From NCBI RefSeq assembly GCF_040183065.1, contig NC_091123.1, forward strand, positions 15,008,501-15,072,500: a DNA stretch of 64,000 bases, read 5' to 3'. The number at the start of each line of letters is the position of its first letter. Positions within the stretch are counted from its first letter, which is position 1. Positions 41,501 through 50,405 of this stretch are shown in pieces. Below the pieces are notes generated by a model that saw only the letters and a program-made list of their open reading frames with translations, had not been told where the DNA came from and did not search any database. The position numbers were made by a program, and so were the translations under genes. This stretch comes from Periplaneta americana. Lineage: Eukaryota > Arthropoda > Insecta > Blattodea > Blattidae.

Positions 41501-43279
41501 CAGGTTTGTTTACTTGCGCGTGAGTAGAGTCATGGTCGCAATAGAGAAGGATATGTAGACACCACAGATTTTGGCATAATGACCTGAAGTGTAGAATGAA
41601 AATAGAAATTTCTGACTAGGGTGCAGTCGTGTCAGGACGGACCAGGGCGCCACCTCGGTACTTTTTTCTGCAATTTCGGAGTGCCCTGCTTCTTTACTTC
41701 TACTTTTAAAATAACAATTGTCTTACTTGCTTCTTATTCAACTTTGTATTAGGCCTATACAAGTATGGATTAGTAGTAAATAGCAGCGGACTACTACTGC
41801 TACTATTACTACTAGAGTCGAAGGCAATTCGGAGGGCGGTAGTCTGCTAGCATTTGCGTCGAGAGAGACAGATGGAGAGAGCAAGGCAGCATACAACATT
41901 GCCACATCGTACTTCACTAGAGTAAGATCGTCATAGGCCAAGAAGAAGCTTTGCTTTTTCATAATACGTTTTGATAAATTGTTTGTTACTGTATTACAAA
42001 AAATAGCTAATCAATTATTATTTTCCAAAATAGCTTTAGGCCTATATCATTATCAACATTAGCAATGCTTCAATTTTCTTTTTTCTGTCTAACTTTCTTC
42101 CATGCCTTGTTTAATTTTTCTGTCTTGTGATGCCATTATCATTTTTCCATTTAAGTCTACCTATTTAAAGTATTTATTTTTGGAAACCATATCTGCTTTC
42201 TTATATACCGGTACCGTAATTACAGACTTCATTTCTTTTCATTGTCAGATGCAATGCTTTCTGGTAGGTCTATTAAGTATTACTCTCAAACCTCTTTCTT
42301 TAAAATGTTATTAATTTCATTTTTAGTTTTTGTGTATTCTTTTTGGCTAAATTTCATGTCCCCTTTCGTGTAAACAAGAGTGTGCAGAATAATTTTATTT
42401 ATTTATAAATATGACATTTTTATTTTCTAGCACTAACTGTACTTTGTAATGTAGGACTATTGAGCAGGACGAAAAATTATGTTCTACTGTCTTCCTCCGA
42501 CGAATTTAGTGCTGGGACCTGAGGTATTCTTGCCATCGGTGCGGGGGGTTGCAGGTAGATTATTTTGTTGCTACAGCCAAGCCGAGCCGAGCGGAGTGGG
42601 AAGTATTAATCGTCCAAAAATATGCAGTCTTCAGTTTGTAGTAGTGTGTGACTGTGTGCACGAGTTAGGTACTCTATATACGAGTGAAATGTTTTCAGTA
42701 TGATTGCACTTCCTTCCAGACTGCCGCTGTCACTGTTCCCTCCCAACCCAGTACCGCGTTAGACTAGTCGGAACTGCATTCCTCTCAGCACTAAACTCCT
42801 CAGGGGATGACAGTACCTGAATAGTGTATTGTAACTTCATTTTCAGTAGTCCAGAAAGGTCAAAATTGACCATGCTGGAGACATAGGCCTACTTCTTATC
42901 TTAGCTTTGGGATAGTTCATACCCTTAATTTAATAATTAACTTGGTTCCGAATATCCTCTAAAAATGTCTAAAAATAATAAAACTCACAGAAGCCAAAAT
43001 TTTATATACAGTACCTTACACTGTTGAAGGTTCCTTCATAACTAGGTATGCTTGAAATGTCCTTGAAGTACAAAATGTACCTAACAGAAGTCTTGCGTAT
43101 CGAATTAACAGATGTTGGATACCAGGGCTTTTGCAAACAAACCAGCCAGTGCACAACCATGCTCGGGGACTACGCCAGCTGCGTGCAAGATACGAGTGCG
43201 GGTACAGGTACAGGCACATGTGGATGTCAGACAGATTTTCACTACTCTAATGTAGATGAAATATGTATTGCAGATGTCA
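29436..43279 (+). CDS. Secreted six-cysteine-module protein, exons 1-4 (partial gene)
   Basis: Exons by splice sites and frame: 29436-29502, 34166-34303, 38579-38719, 43112-43279, giving 514 nt and about 171 residues without a stop. Exon 1 codes a signal peptide (MFNVEVSLSFVFFLLLTTSK). Exons 2-4 each code one module C-x5-C-x6..9-C-x5..12-C-x1-C-x12-C. All introns are phase 1, so module exons are interchangeable without frame change. The pattern resembles EB/EGF-like modules of secreted insect proteins. I infer an extracellular role; the ligand is unknown. If the donor after exon 4 is not used the frame ends seven codons later (VSKYIVT), so exon 4 might be terminal; otherwise later exons were not found. 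Introns of 4.3-4.7 kb are full of transposons. A paralog starts at 55393. Confidence 0.75.
29503..30431 (+). other. Intron 1, proximal part
   Basis: Closely related to 55460-56345, with a (CAT)n tract at 29755-29802 that is shorter in the paralog. No exon is visible here. Confidence 0.6.
30432..31423 (-). mobile_element. Non-autonomous Helitron, copy 3, in intron 1
   Basis: On the minus strand: TC start at 31423, end CTAG at 30432, A and T on the outer sides. The central block matches copy 2. The paralogous intron near 56345 lacks it, running from TTATTTAAA directly into a (GAAT)-rich tract, so this insertion is younger than the tandem duplication. Confidence 0.85.
31424..31607. repeat. (AAAT)n microsatellite
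   Basis: AAAT units with some AAAC and GACA variants, directly after the Helitron 5' end. It was probably the target tract of the Helitron, since the paralog has a related tract at the same place. Confidence 0.9.
31608..34165 (+). other. Intron 1, distal part, mostly unassigned
   Basis: At 32233-32290 a sequence beginning TACAGTAGAATTCCTCGTAT with repeated CCGGATAA words looks like one end of a Tigger-like element whose other end I could not find. The GC-richer islands at 32640-32800 and 33800-33970 show partly inverted similarity (CTCCGGAGCGG; ACCTCCGGTTACCTCCG). No exon recognised. Confidence 0.35.
34166..34303 (+). CDS. Exon 2: first six-cysteine module
   Basis: Acceptor TTACGCAG, donor GTAAGT, 138 nt (46 codons), phase 1 at both ends. 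Codes GDYCEVDKNCLTRQMVCGPG, then QVCECLQGHYASEDNRNC; spacing C-x5-C-x6-C-x5-C-x1-C-x12-C. An overlapping frame that opens at 34154 is a shadow. Confidence 0.8.
34321..35360. mobile_element. TIR element split by later insertions, next to exon 2 donor
   Basis: Ends CTGTCATCCTCTGAGGAGTT and AACTCGTCGGAGGAAGACAG correspond to the two ends of the compact element at 42487-42813, in inverse orientation. The middle is occupied by a (TTTA)n tract and a LINE-C 3' fragment. The left TA target is 34319-34320; the right one is mutated. It begins 17 nt after the last base of exon 2. Confidence 0.7.
34560..35010 (-). mobile_element. (TTTA)n and LINE-C 3' fragment
   Basis: (TTTA)n to about 34688, then AGTGAAGTTAAGGCCATCAC, the minus-strand end of LINE-C, and its AT-rich 3' UTR. 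Inserted in the TIR element. Confidence 0.55.
35361..36065 (+). other. Intron 2 sequence, unassigned
   Basis: AT-rich with a GA-rich stretch at 35800-35880. No recognisable feature. Confidence 0.4.
36066..36278 (-). mobile_element. LINE-A 3' fragment interrupted by a MITE
   Basis: LINE-A end (TTACTTACAAATGGATTTTA, GGAGGTTCATTGCCGCCCTC) running up to CTCCCAACTAACACTCTA, continued at 36709-36766 after the MITE. Confidence 0.85.
36279..36708. mobile_element. Tigger-like MITE, 430 bp
   Basis: Left end CAGTACAGCATCGATTATCC, right end reverse complement CAGTAGAGCATCGATTATCC, flanked by TA (36277-36278, 36709-36710). The TA belongs to the interrupted LINE-A, where it is single. No coding capacity. 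Confidence 0.8.
36709..36766 (-). mobile_element. LINE-A fragment, continuation after the MITE
   Basis: TATACATTTCTGGATTCACC onward to CTCAAACGTCTG, collinear with other copies. Confidence 0.8.
36767..37294 (+). other. Intron 2 sequence, unassigned
   Basis: AT-rich. No exon or repeat recognised. Confidence 0.4.
37295..37985 (-). mobile_element. LINE-C 3' end with (AAT)n tail
   Basis: (AAT)n at 37295-37362, then GGCAGAGTTAAGGCCATAAG (the family's 3' end), a UTR of about 450 bp, and at the right SVARNWNSLPSDVRGC on the minus strand (the WNSLP motif of the RT C-terminus). A G-run at 37955-37969 is unusual. Confidence 0.7.
38425..38578 (+). mobile_element. 5'-truncated SINE duplicating the exon-3 acceptor
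   Basis: An insertion of 126 bp (38439-38564) ending in (ATT)n is flanked by 14-bp direct repeats TATGATTTACACAG (38425-38438 and 38565-38578). The right repeat forms the acceptor of exon 3. The body (TGGTCGGTCTAGGCCCTTCA, CGGGCTGTAGCGCCAC) looks like a SINE 3' region. Confidence 0.85.
38579..38719 (+). CDS. Exon 3: second six-cysteine module
   Basis: Acceptor TTTACACAG, donor GTAGAT (weaker than the others), 141 nt (47 codons), phase 1 at both ends. Codes GICFEPADCASLSYSTCVYM then NEISGECMCKEGYAPSEDEK and EC; spacing C-x5-C-x7-C-x9-C-x1-C-x12-C. The pyrimidine-rich sequence that originally preceded this acceptor now lies upstream of the SINE. Confidence 0.8.
38947..40109. repeat. Tandem repeat, 290-bp unit, four copies, in intron 3
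   Basis: Units start TTTTCGCTGTAAGAAAAATC at about 38949, 39239, 39529 and 39819. The first three look identical; the fourth differs at about a dozen positions and has a period of 289. An inverted fifth copy is at 40640-40915, more like the fourth. Confidence 0.95.
40101..41496. mobile_element. Inverted duplicate of a TIR-derivative element
   Basis: The left arm 40101-40636 and right arm 40919-41496 are inverse complements apart from deletions of about 38 and 15 bp and scattered changes. Both outer ends read ATAATCTTTTCGCTGTA inward. Between them sits the inverted 290-bp unit. Each arm carries the shortened transposase frame described at 40977. Confidence 0.8.
40977..41246 (+). pseudogene. 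Internally deleted DDE transposase: N- and C-termini joined
   Basis: The open frame contains LKSGEKQIVLNVCNKLSELN, the N-terminal signature of an insect IS630-like transposase, followed after a short gap by VVDLLVINPADDSSDDSDME, its acidic C-terminus (compare VDRFVISLDSDSDDDD at about 1695-1745). The whole DDE core is missing. The inverse copy in the left arm (about 40345-40560) is further decayed. Confidence 0.6.
41497..42484 (+). other. Intron 3 sequence, unassigned
   Basis: Mixed composition with no recognised repeat; some short ACT/CTA-rich runs at 41785-41815. Confidence 0.35.
42487..42813. mobile_element. TA-flanked MITE, 327 bp
   Basis: Ends CTGTCTTCCTCCGACGAATT and, from the right, CTGTCATCCCCTGAGGAGTT; TA at 42485-42486 and 42814-42815. 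The same family as the split element at 34321-35360. Tc1/mariner-type target; no coding capacity. Confidence 0.8.
43112..43279 (+). CDS. Exon 4: third six-cysteine module
   Basis: Acceptor ATTAACAG, donor GTAAGTAT, 168 nt (56 codons), phase 1 at both ends. Codes GFCKQTSQCTTMLGDYASC, then VQDTSAGTGTGTCGCQTDFH and EIC; spacing C-x5-C-x9-C-x12-C-x1-C-x12-C. A GT/GA repeat (GGTACAGGTACAGGCACA) expands the third loop. If the donor is skipped, the frame stops after seven more codons; AATAAA at about 43420 could then serve as a polyadenylation signal. Confidence 0.75.
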
Positions 43280-43481
43280 GTAAGTATATTGTTACTTAAT
43301 ATTTAATATCGATAAAATTCAATGTTTAAGACAAGATGCTCATTTTTACCTGCAATTTTTAATTTGTTTGTCAATAACATTACTAGTAGTCACTATCTTC
43401 ATCAAAACAGTAGTAGAAAAATAAAATTTACCACCGCTAACATTGTCGCCACTACCACCACCATCACCACCACTACTATAA

Positions 43482-44444
43482 TCTATACTAATAATAAATC
43501 TGTAGCCGAAATTTTTCTGGTAATTTTCGATTTTCCAAAAATAATTGGTCCTAACATATACAATTAACCACCCTGAAACCGAAAATCGCTTTTTTGAAAT
43601 TTTTGCTTGTATGTCTTTCTGTCTGTCTGTCTGTCTGTATGTTTGTTACCTTTTCACGCGATAATGGCTGAACGGATTTCGATGAAAATTGGAATATAAA
43701 TTAAGTTCGTTGTAACTTAGACTTTAGGCTATATGGTATTCAAAATACATTATTTAAAGGGGGGGTTATAAGGGGAACTGAAATAAATAAATCGAAATAT
43801 CTCACTTATTATTGATTTTTGTGAAAAATGTTACATAACAAAAGTTTCTTTAAAACTAATTTGCGATAAGTTTTATTCCTTGAAAAATTTTGATAGGACT
43901 GATATTTAATGAGATAAATGGGTTTTAAAATTAAAATAACTGCCATCTAAGGCCGTGTAATGAATTAAAAAACAAATGACTTCGACTATAAGGGGCCTTG
44001 GACAGCAACAATCGAAAGCTATGAAAGATAGCCTACAGATAATGTTTCTGTGTTTGTATGAAGTAATATCAGAGCTAAATTAACTGATTTGTATAATTAA
44101 TTATTAATTCACCATTGGAAAGTGTAGTTTCTCTAGATGGACATAATGTTATAATGTTATTAGAGTAACTTGTGAGTGAATCGAGGACAGGTAAGATTAA
44201 AATAGCTTTTTATGCACAGAAAACTTGATAGGCTATTCTATACATTCGTTTCCTTTATTTCCTAAAATAATTTTTATGAGTGGTCTCTTTTAATTATGCA
44301 AATACAATTTAAATTAAGTAACATAATAAACGATTTATCCTTATATCAAACACGAATGTTCCCTGGATCAAATGTCCTATTTTAATTATGTAATTACTTT
44401 ATATTTATTTCTAACGGGTGCAGCGGAGCGCATGGGTACGCCTA

Positions 44445-44445
<1 letters not shown>
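43482..44445 (+). mobile_element. Non-autonomous Helitron, copy 4 (964 bp)
   Basis: Starts TCTATACTAATAATAAATCT after A, ends GGGTACGCCTAG before T. It shares the central block with copy 1 and has a longer (TGTC)n run. Followed by an (AAT)n tract (44446-44492). Confidence 0.85.
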
Positions 44446-44492
<47 letters not shown>

Positions 44493-45001
44493 GGACGTAC
44501 AAACCAAAAGATTACAGATGGCAAGGAGAATCTTTATAAAGAATACCAGATGAGGACTAAAGAAGCCGCTGTGGAACATAATTAATTACTGATAATGATA
44601 ATTGATATATCCCACTACAAATCAACAGAAAGAAGGCCACGAAATTATGACAAGACCTACTGTGAAAATGGAACAGACTTGGGTCTAGGCCATGAAGCAT
44701 GAAATAATAATAAAATATGGGAAACGATTTTTAACGACATGGAATTTTATTTTCTTTTCTTTTTCGTGATTCAAACAGCTGTTCTCGAGAGCAGCAACGG
44801 CAATGTATGTACGACATAATAAAATTGAACTTAGATAAAAATAATTATAGCAAAGTCTAGCGGGTTTCACCAACACATGTTAAAAAGTACTTAACTATAA
44901 GTTAAGTAACGAATGATTAGAACTTTAACAATTTGTTAAAAATGTTACTTTTCATGAAAACCTGTTAAAGAATTGTTATCCTTGTTTATTTTAATGATTG
45001 G
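44493..45001. other. Unassigned; possible Harbinger end near 44867
   Basis: GGGTTTCACCAACACATGTT at about 44862-44882 looks like a Harbinger terminus, but its partner was not found. The rest is not recognised. Confidence 0.3.
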
Positions 45002-45366
45002 AAAGATGAGACATGACAGTTAGGCGGCCGAGCTTGGAACTACAGTGCCATGTCGCCAATATGGACTACCACGCTGCCAACTGATGGAAGCTAGCAATTG
45101 TTAAGATGGCTGACATTAAAACATTCATTGACAATTGACGCGAAGGTAAGAAAACAATACAAAAATCGACAGAGAATCAAAGACGAAACGTACCAATGCT
45201 AACATTGTGTGCACAATAAATATCGCCAAGAGAGCTATGAAGCACTCGCCACTTGCGAACTGTAAGTTTGGCAACTCAACCGTTGTTACCATAGCAACGA
45301 GTCTACCACACTATGTGACATTCAGTTGTTTTTCCGATCGCAACGCTCCTGTCATGTCCCATCTTT
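45002..45366. mobile_element. Inverted-repeat element, 365 bp
   Basis: AAAGATGAGACATGACAG at 45002-45019 and its near-perfect inverse CTGTCATGTCCCATCTTT at 45349-45366. The inside is mixed sequence. No clear target duplication. Confidence 0.5.
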
Positions 45367-45663
45367 AAAAAAAGAACAAGTATAGTTAACGCGTAGATAA
45401 GTAAGAATCTGTCTGAATCTAGAAAGCGGTGATCATCTATCAAATTTCTGAACGTTGCCTATTTCAGGCTTCAGGTTTTCCTCTTCCGGTTTCATCTAAG
45501 GAAATTCAAAATACATCTGCTTTCATAAATTTGTTACTTGAAGATAATTTAATTTATATAGGTACCATAACAACTTCAGTGAGAAATAATTTGTGTATAA
45601 ATAGGGCAATGTTTGACGAAGATAATGTTTAAATATTTAATTTCATTTTACTTTCATTGTAGG

Positions 45664-46100
45664 CGAAATTGCTAACAACATTATTAATTTTGGATGTGAG
45701 ACATACATGGAGGCAGATCTGGCAGGAGAAGATATGAGCGAAACAGTGGGTACCAGTGAATTAATGACTGAGGTATGTACCTGTTATTTATTAATAATTT
45801 TTAAGGTAGTTATTGTTGAAACACATTAAAATGTAATTTCTGTTTTAGAAGACATCATCATCTTCCACTCCTTGTACTCAATCCTCCACGAAGATGAAAC
45901 TTCCTTCACAGACGCACAGGTCCCGAAACAATATTGCAGATTTGGCAGCTCAGAGTTCGGCAATGAATGAAGTAGAGAAAGATCTGCTGATTAAAAAATA
46001 TAAGAAAGAAGAGGAACTGTTGGATCTAAAAATTCATAATGAATTAGTGAAAAAAGACACATTTGAAATACAAAAACTATTCACAGCAACTTTGTTCAAG
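45664..46100 (+). pseudogene. Possible accessory (Myb/SANT-like) gene of a Harbinger
   Basis: Two exon-like blocks: an acidic one (ETYMEADLAGEDMSETVGTS) ending at a GTATGT donor near 45775, and after a TTTTAG acceptor near 45849 a serine-rich then charged helical one (SRNNIADLAAQSSAMNEVEK, DLLIKKYKKEEELLDLKIHN). This looks like the C-terminal half of the second protein coded by PIF/Harbinger elements. The DNA-binding part is not visible. A HARBI1-like fragment lies convergently at 48974-49640. Confidence 0.4.
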
Positions 46101-46572
46101 GTTTTTCAGTCAATATATGTATGGATCACAGATACATTGGTCTCCGACAAATGGATCATGTTTTTTCGCTGAAAGTTGTATTTCGGTCACTGTATATTGA
46201 TCAGAAATTTTAGGTCACTCAGCAAATTTGGGTCACGAATTTTCGGTCAATCATTTGAGTCACTAAAATCAGTAACTCGTTTCTCTGGTCAGATTGAAAT
46301 AAGACAAAATAAAAGTTATTCCTGATCGTCTTCGCTATCAGTTTCTGTTTCTTCATAGTTCTCGCTTGGATTGAATTTCAGTGTGTGCGCTACAGTTATT
46401 AGATAAATATCCATCTGTCCGCCATCTTTATATTTTTCATATCTTTGCACTACAGCTAGTAGTTGCTCCTGGTTGTTAATATACTTATTGTTCAGGACAG
46501 GTTTCACATTCCTCTGTCCCTGTAATAGGCCTACCTTGTTCATGTCATGTTATTCTGCTTTGAGCTTATCTA
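46101..46572. other. Unassigned remnant, possibly of another transposon
   Basis: A minus-strand frame (46543-46316) with an acidic end (ENYEETETDSEDDQE) looks like the tail of some transposon protein. Related repeats of GGTCA/TCGGTCA words occur at 46180-46270 and 48215-48245. Confidence 0.3.
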
Positions 46573-47895
46573 CGAGGCGCATCCAGAAAGTAAGTTTTCC
46601 TATTAAAAAAAAAAAAGAACACACACTTTCAGGAAAACATTTATTGGCAACAGGTACAGTTATGTTTCAGCTATTTTTCAACATAGCCATCATCAGAATT
46701 GAGACACTTGTCGTATCGCGGGATCAACTTTTGTATCCCTCTGTCGTAGAACTCTGCCGCCTGTGAATGGAACCAGCGTGTGACAGACGTTTTCAGCTCT
46801 TCGTCGTTGCCAAAACGCTCACCGGACGACAGGAATTTCTTGAGGTGCAAGAAAACGTGAAAATCGCTGGGAGCAAGATCAGGACTGTAGGGTGGATGAT
46901 CAAACAACTCCCAACCAAATTCCGTCAAAATAGCTGCTGTGCGCCGAGCCGTATGTGGACGAGCATTGTCATGGAGGAGCACAACACCTGCAGTAAGCAT
47001 TCCACGCCTCTTGTTTTGAATGGCACGTCGCAATTTTCGCAGTGTTTCACAGTAACAGTCTCTGTTTCACCTCTTGGAAGGAAGTCAATGAGCAGACTGC
47101 CCTTCCTCTCCCAGAACACCGTGCACATCACTTTCCGTACCGACAGCGTCTGTTTGAATTTCGTCCTGACCGGAGATCCACTATGCCGCCAATGCATTGA
47201 CTGCTGCTTGGTTTCCAGGGTGAAGTGCGAAATCCAAGTCTCATCGCCCGTGACGATCCTGCCGAGGAACTCGTCGCCGTCATCGTGATACCGTTGCAGA
47301 AATGTGAGTGCTGCTCCTAAACGTTGCATTTTGTGTTCGGGTGTCAGGTTTTTCGGCACCCACCTGGCACACACTTTTTTGAACAGCAGGTGCTTAGAGA
47401 CAATCTCATGCAACAAGGATCGCGATATCTGCGGAAAATAACTGCTCAGCTCCGTAATCGTGAAGTGACGGTTCTCCATGATACACTGTCGCACCAGCTC
47501 AACACGATCATCATTGATGAGGGACGGTCGCCCACTGCGCTCATCATGGACATTTTGACGACCTTCGGAAAACTGCCTACACCAGCGACGCACCATCTGC
47601 TTACTCATGATGTTCGGCCCATAGACCTGACAGAGCTGCCGATGAATTTCAATTGGCGCAATGCTTTGTGCATTAAAGAACTTTATCACCGACCGAACCT
47701 CGCAGGCGGCGGGAGAAGGAATAAGAGCTACCATTTCGGACCACTACTGCCAAGCTACTGGCACCAGGCGGGACCTGTCCGGCTGGCATATGATTGATAC
47801 GTCATAGATCTGTTACGCATGCGCAATTGACACGGCTAATTACGTTTACTTTCAAGGGGAAAAAATCGGGAAACTTACTTTCTGGATGCGCCTCG
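46573..47895 (-). mobile_element. mariner element with exact TIRs, 1323 bp
   Basis: Both ends read CGAGGCGCATCCAGAAAGTA followed by AGTTT, identical for about 25 bp, and TA flanks each side (46571-46572, 47896-47897). It contains one nearly complete transposase on the minus strand. Length and structure are those of a full-size mariner. Confidence 0.93.
46671..47734 (-). pseudogene. mariner transposase, one apparent frameshift
   Basis: Frame 1 starts MVALIPSPAACEVRSVIKFF at 47734 and runs through the HTH domains (VRRWCRQFSEGR; ITELSSYFPQISRSLLHEIV), the linker WVPKNLTPEHK (usual WVPHEL), and the first catalytic Asp (IVTGDETWISHF). Near 47050 the frame shifts; the second frame carries LLHDNARPHTA and YSPDLAPSDFHVF with exactly 34 residues between the Asp residues, the D34D signature of mariner. 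It ends at 46671. Total length about 354 codons, the family norm. All three catalytic Asp residues are present, so a single change broke it. The plus-strand open frames here are shadows. Confidence 0.9.
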
Positions 47896-47897
47896 TA

Positions 47898-48973
47898 TAA
47901 ATTTTCAGAGTGAAGGTTGAAGTGTAGAAACTTCTTTCTTTCAGCCTTCGACAGCATTGTTGGACTGAATTAGTTTTGCCATTTCCACTATAGGAATTCA
48001 GTTATAAATCAGAATTTTGCAAAAGTAGTGACGAAACGAAAATTAAAGTGATTCTAAACCGAATACGAATGATGTATACATTGCTAGTATATAGAACAAT
48101 ACAATCGAATGATGGATAGACTACTGCTATGATACAGCCAACACAATCGGATGACCATTATGTGCGTGATACCGAAACGTGGCATTACCCGGGTATCGTT
48201 CTATCGTAATGCCGTATTGACCGAAATGTCGTATGACCGACAAGATTCGGATCTAAAAAGAGAGACCAAAACCGCCTGAAACGAATCGAACAGCAGCTAT
48301 AGTCCCGTCGCTCCTATTTCCGGCAGCCAATCACGTTGCAGGTCGACTACATTTAAATGTGTGAGTCTTGTGATTCGCTGATTATGACGTTATGTATTTC
48401 CTAAGGCTCCATAAATACTTAATATAATCGCCCGCCCTTTCAGCTCTTTCGTTGGCGATCGCAGAAAGCACACGAGGACGTTATTTGCCGCTCAATTATT
48501 TCCTGAATTACAGTGTGTTTGATTTATTATCATAGGAGCTACGACATGATAATGTTTAACGATGCGGCAAATAGATTCCTCATCTGGTAGCTCGGCAACG
48601 AAATAACAAAAATGGCGAACGATACTAACTACCTAGACTTTATAGAGCCTTCCCTTCCTAAGATGTAAGCAAAGAGGAGGAGTCACGCCGGGAATAACAG
48701 CGTCGTGACTATAATTCAAAAACAATTGTTGAGTTTACGTGAGATCTAAAAGTGCAAATATTTTCAATGTGTTTTTTTTTTCTTTTATTTTGTCATCAGT
48801 AACTTGATAATATATTGCTTTAATTTCTTTCAAACAAGTCTGCGTCTTTTCAAATGTTTCATGTTGTAATGTTTATTGCGTATAGATTACATGTAGTCAT
48901 TTCCGATTAATATAGGGACATGTGATTGTGTGTGAGAAATCATTAAAATAAGAAGTTTTTAATTAGCGTTTAT
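47898..48973. other. Unassigned stretch
   Basis: A GC-richer block at 48250-48720 is probably an unrecognised repeat; no ends or coding signal identified. Confidence 0.35.
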
Positions 48974-49640
48974 TCACCAAGCGAAGTGTTGTTCTGCTAT
49001 AGCATTCCTCATGACTACTGCTGTTCTCTCTTCGTTCTGTTGCACAATATGTAGAACATGTTCCATATCCTGTGACTCCATATTTCTCATTTCAGCGAAG
49101 TATTGGTGAAGTACCCAATCATCTGAAGGTACAGTATCCTTCGTTAACACTGCAATGTTATGTAGAACTGCTGTTGGTACTATAATAGTGAGGCTATTGT
49201 TTATCTTCGTACGAAGATCCATACTTAAAACTGGAAATCGCCTCTTCCAAATCCCATACATCCTCTGAACACAATTCCTTGTTTGTATGTGTGCTGTGTT
49301 ATAATTCTCCCGACTTCTCGTCTCTGGGTGCAAAAATGGGGTAAGTACCAATAAGTAATTTCTTAAAGGATAATCACTGTCTCCTATAAGGACACCTTCT
49401 GGAATTCTTTCAGTTTCAAATTCTGCTCGAATTCTAGAATTATTCAAGATTTGCTGTCATGAACAGATCCTGACCACCAAGCAACAATGTCTCTAATCAA
49501 AAGTCTCGTGTCACATATTGTCCGGATATTAAGTGAAAAGTAACCTTTTCTATTGCGTTACAGTTCACTTCTGTTTCCTCAAGGGAACTGAATTTCAACA
49601 TGTGTGCAAACAATGGCACCCAAGACTCCTGGAAATTTAG
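48974..49640 (-). pseudogene. HARBI1-like nuclease fragment
   Basis: On the minus strand, 49640-49450 read across frames gives FPGVLGAIVCTHVEIQ, RNRKGYFSLNIRTICD, and IVAWWSGSVHDS. The 157-residue frame from 49447 continues NNSRIRAEFETERIPEGVLI, GDSDYPLRNYLL, TPFLHPETRSRENYN and RNCVQRMYGIWKRRFPVLSM. This order is that of the DDE nuclease of PIF/Harbinger transposons (HARBI1). The N-terminal part is missing where LINE-A begins at 49644, and stops occur in the first part, so it is dead. Confidence 0.85.
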
Positions 49641-49643
49641 CTT

Positions 49644-50246
49644 ACTTACTGGCTTTTAAGGAACCCGGAGGTTCATTGCCGCCCTCACATAAGCCCGCCA
49701 TTGGTCCCTATCCTGTGCAAGATTAATCCAGTCTCTATCATCATACCCCACCTCCCTCAAATCCATTTTAATATTATCCTCCCATCTACGTCTCGGCCTC
49801 CCCAAAGGTCTTTTTCCCTCCGGTCTCCCAACTAACACTCTATATGCATTTCTGGATTCGCCCATACGTGTTACATGCCCTGCCCATCTCAAACGTCTGG
49901 ATTTAATGTTCCTAATTATGTCAGATGAATACAATGCGTGCAGTTCTGTGTTGTGTAACCGTCTCCATTCTCCTGTAACTTCATCCCTCTTAGCCCCAAA
50001 TATTTTCCTAAGCACCTTATTCTCAAACACCCTTAACCTATGTTCCTCTCGCAAAGTGAGAGTCCAACTTTCACAATCATAAAGAACAACCGGTAATATA
50101 AATGTTTTATAAATTCTAACTTTCAGCTTTTTTGAGAGTAGACTGTATGACAAAACTTCTCAACCGAATAATAACAGGCATTTCCTATATTTATTCTGCG
50201 TTTAATGTCCTCCCGAGTGTCATTTACATTTGTTACTGTTGCTACA
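49644..50246 (-). pseudogene. LINE-A 3' end, well-preserved frame
   Basis: A 165-residue open frame: [80 protein letters not shown], ending MNLRVP before the CTTA tail at 49644. No frameshift in this part, so it is among the youngest LINE-A copies in the window. 5'-truncated. Confidence 0.88.
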
Positions 50247-50247
50247 A

Positions 50248-50405
50248 AAGACATGTTCAGAACTAATAAAAATAATACAATTATTTATTTTTATTAACAA
50301 TTAATTTTTTATCCAAGCGGATAAAATGTCGTAGGATAACTTCATATTACAATAATCGAATGGTTATCAAACTCGGCCTGCGGTCTCCTTTGACAACTTT
50401 CCAAT
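50248..50405. repeat. Dispersed repeat, copy a
   Basis: ACAAAAGACATGTTCAGAAC ... ACTCGGCCTGCGGTCTCCTT; the same sequence with small changes is at 52768-52942. Confidence 0.8.

Noticed and set aside
47324-47797. Plus-strand open frame of 157 codons (and one at 46767-47288)
   Set aside because: Antisense shadow of the mariner transposase, which has clear motifs and TIRs on the minus strand.
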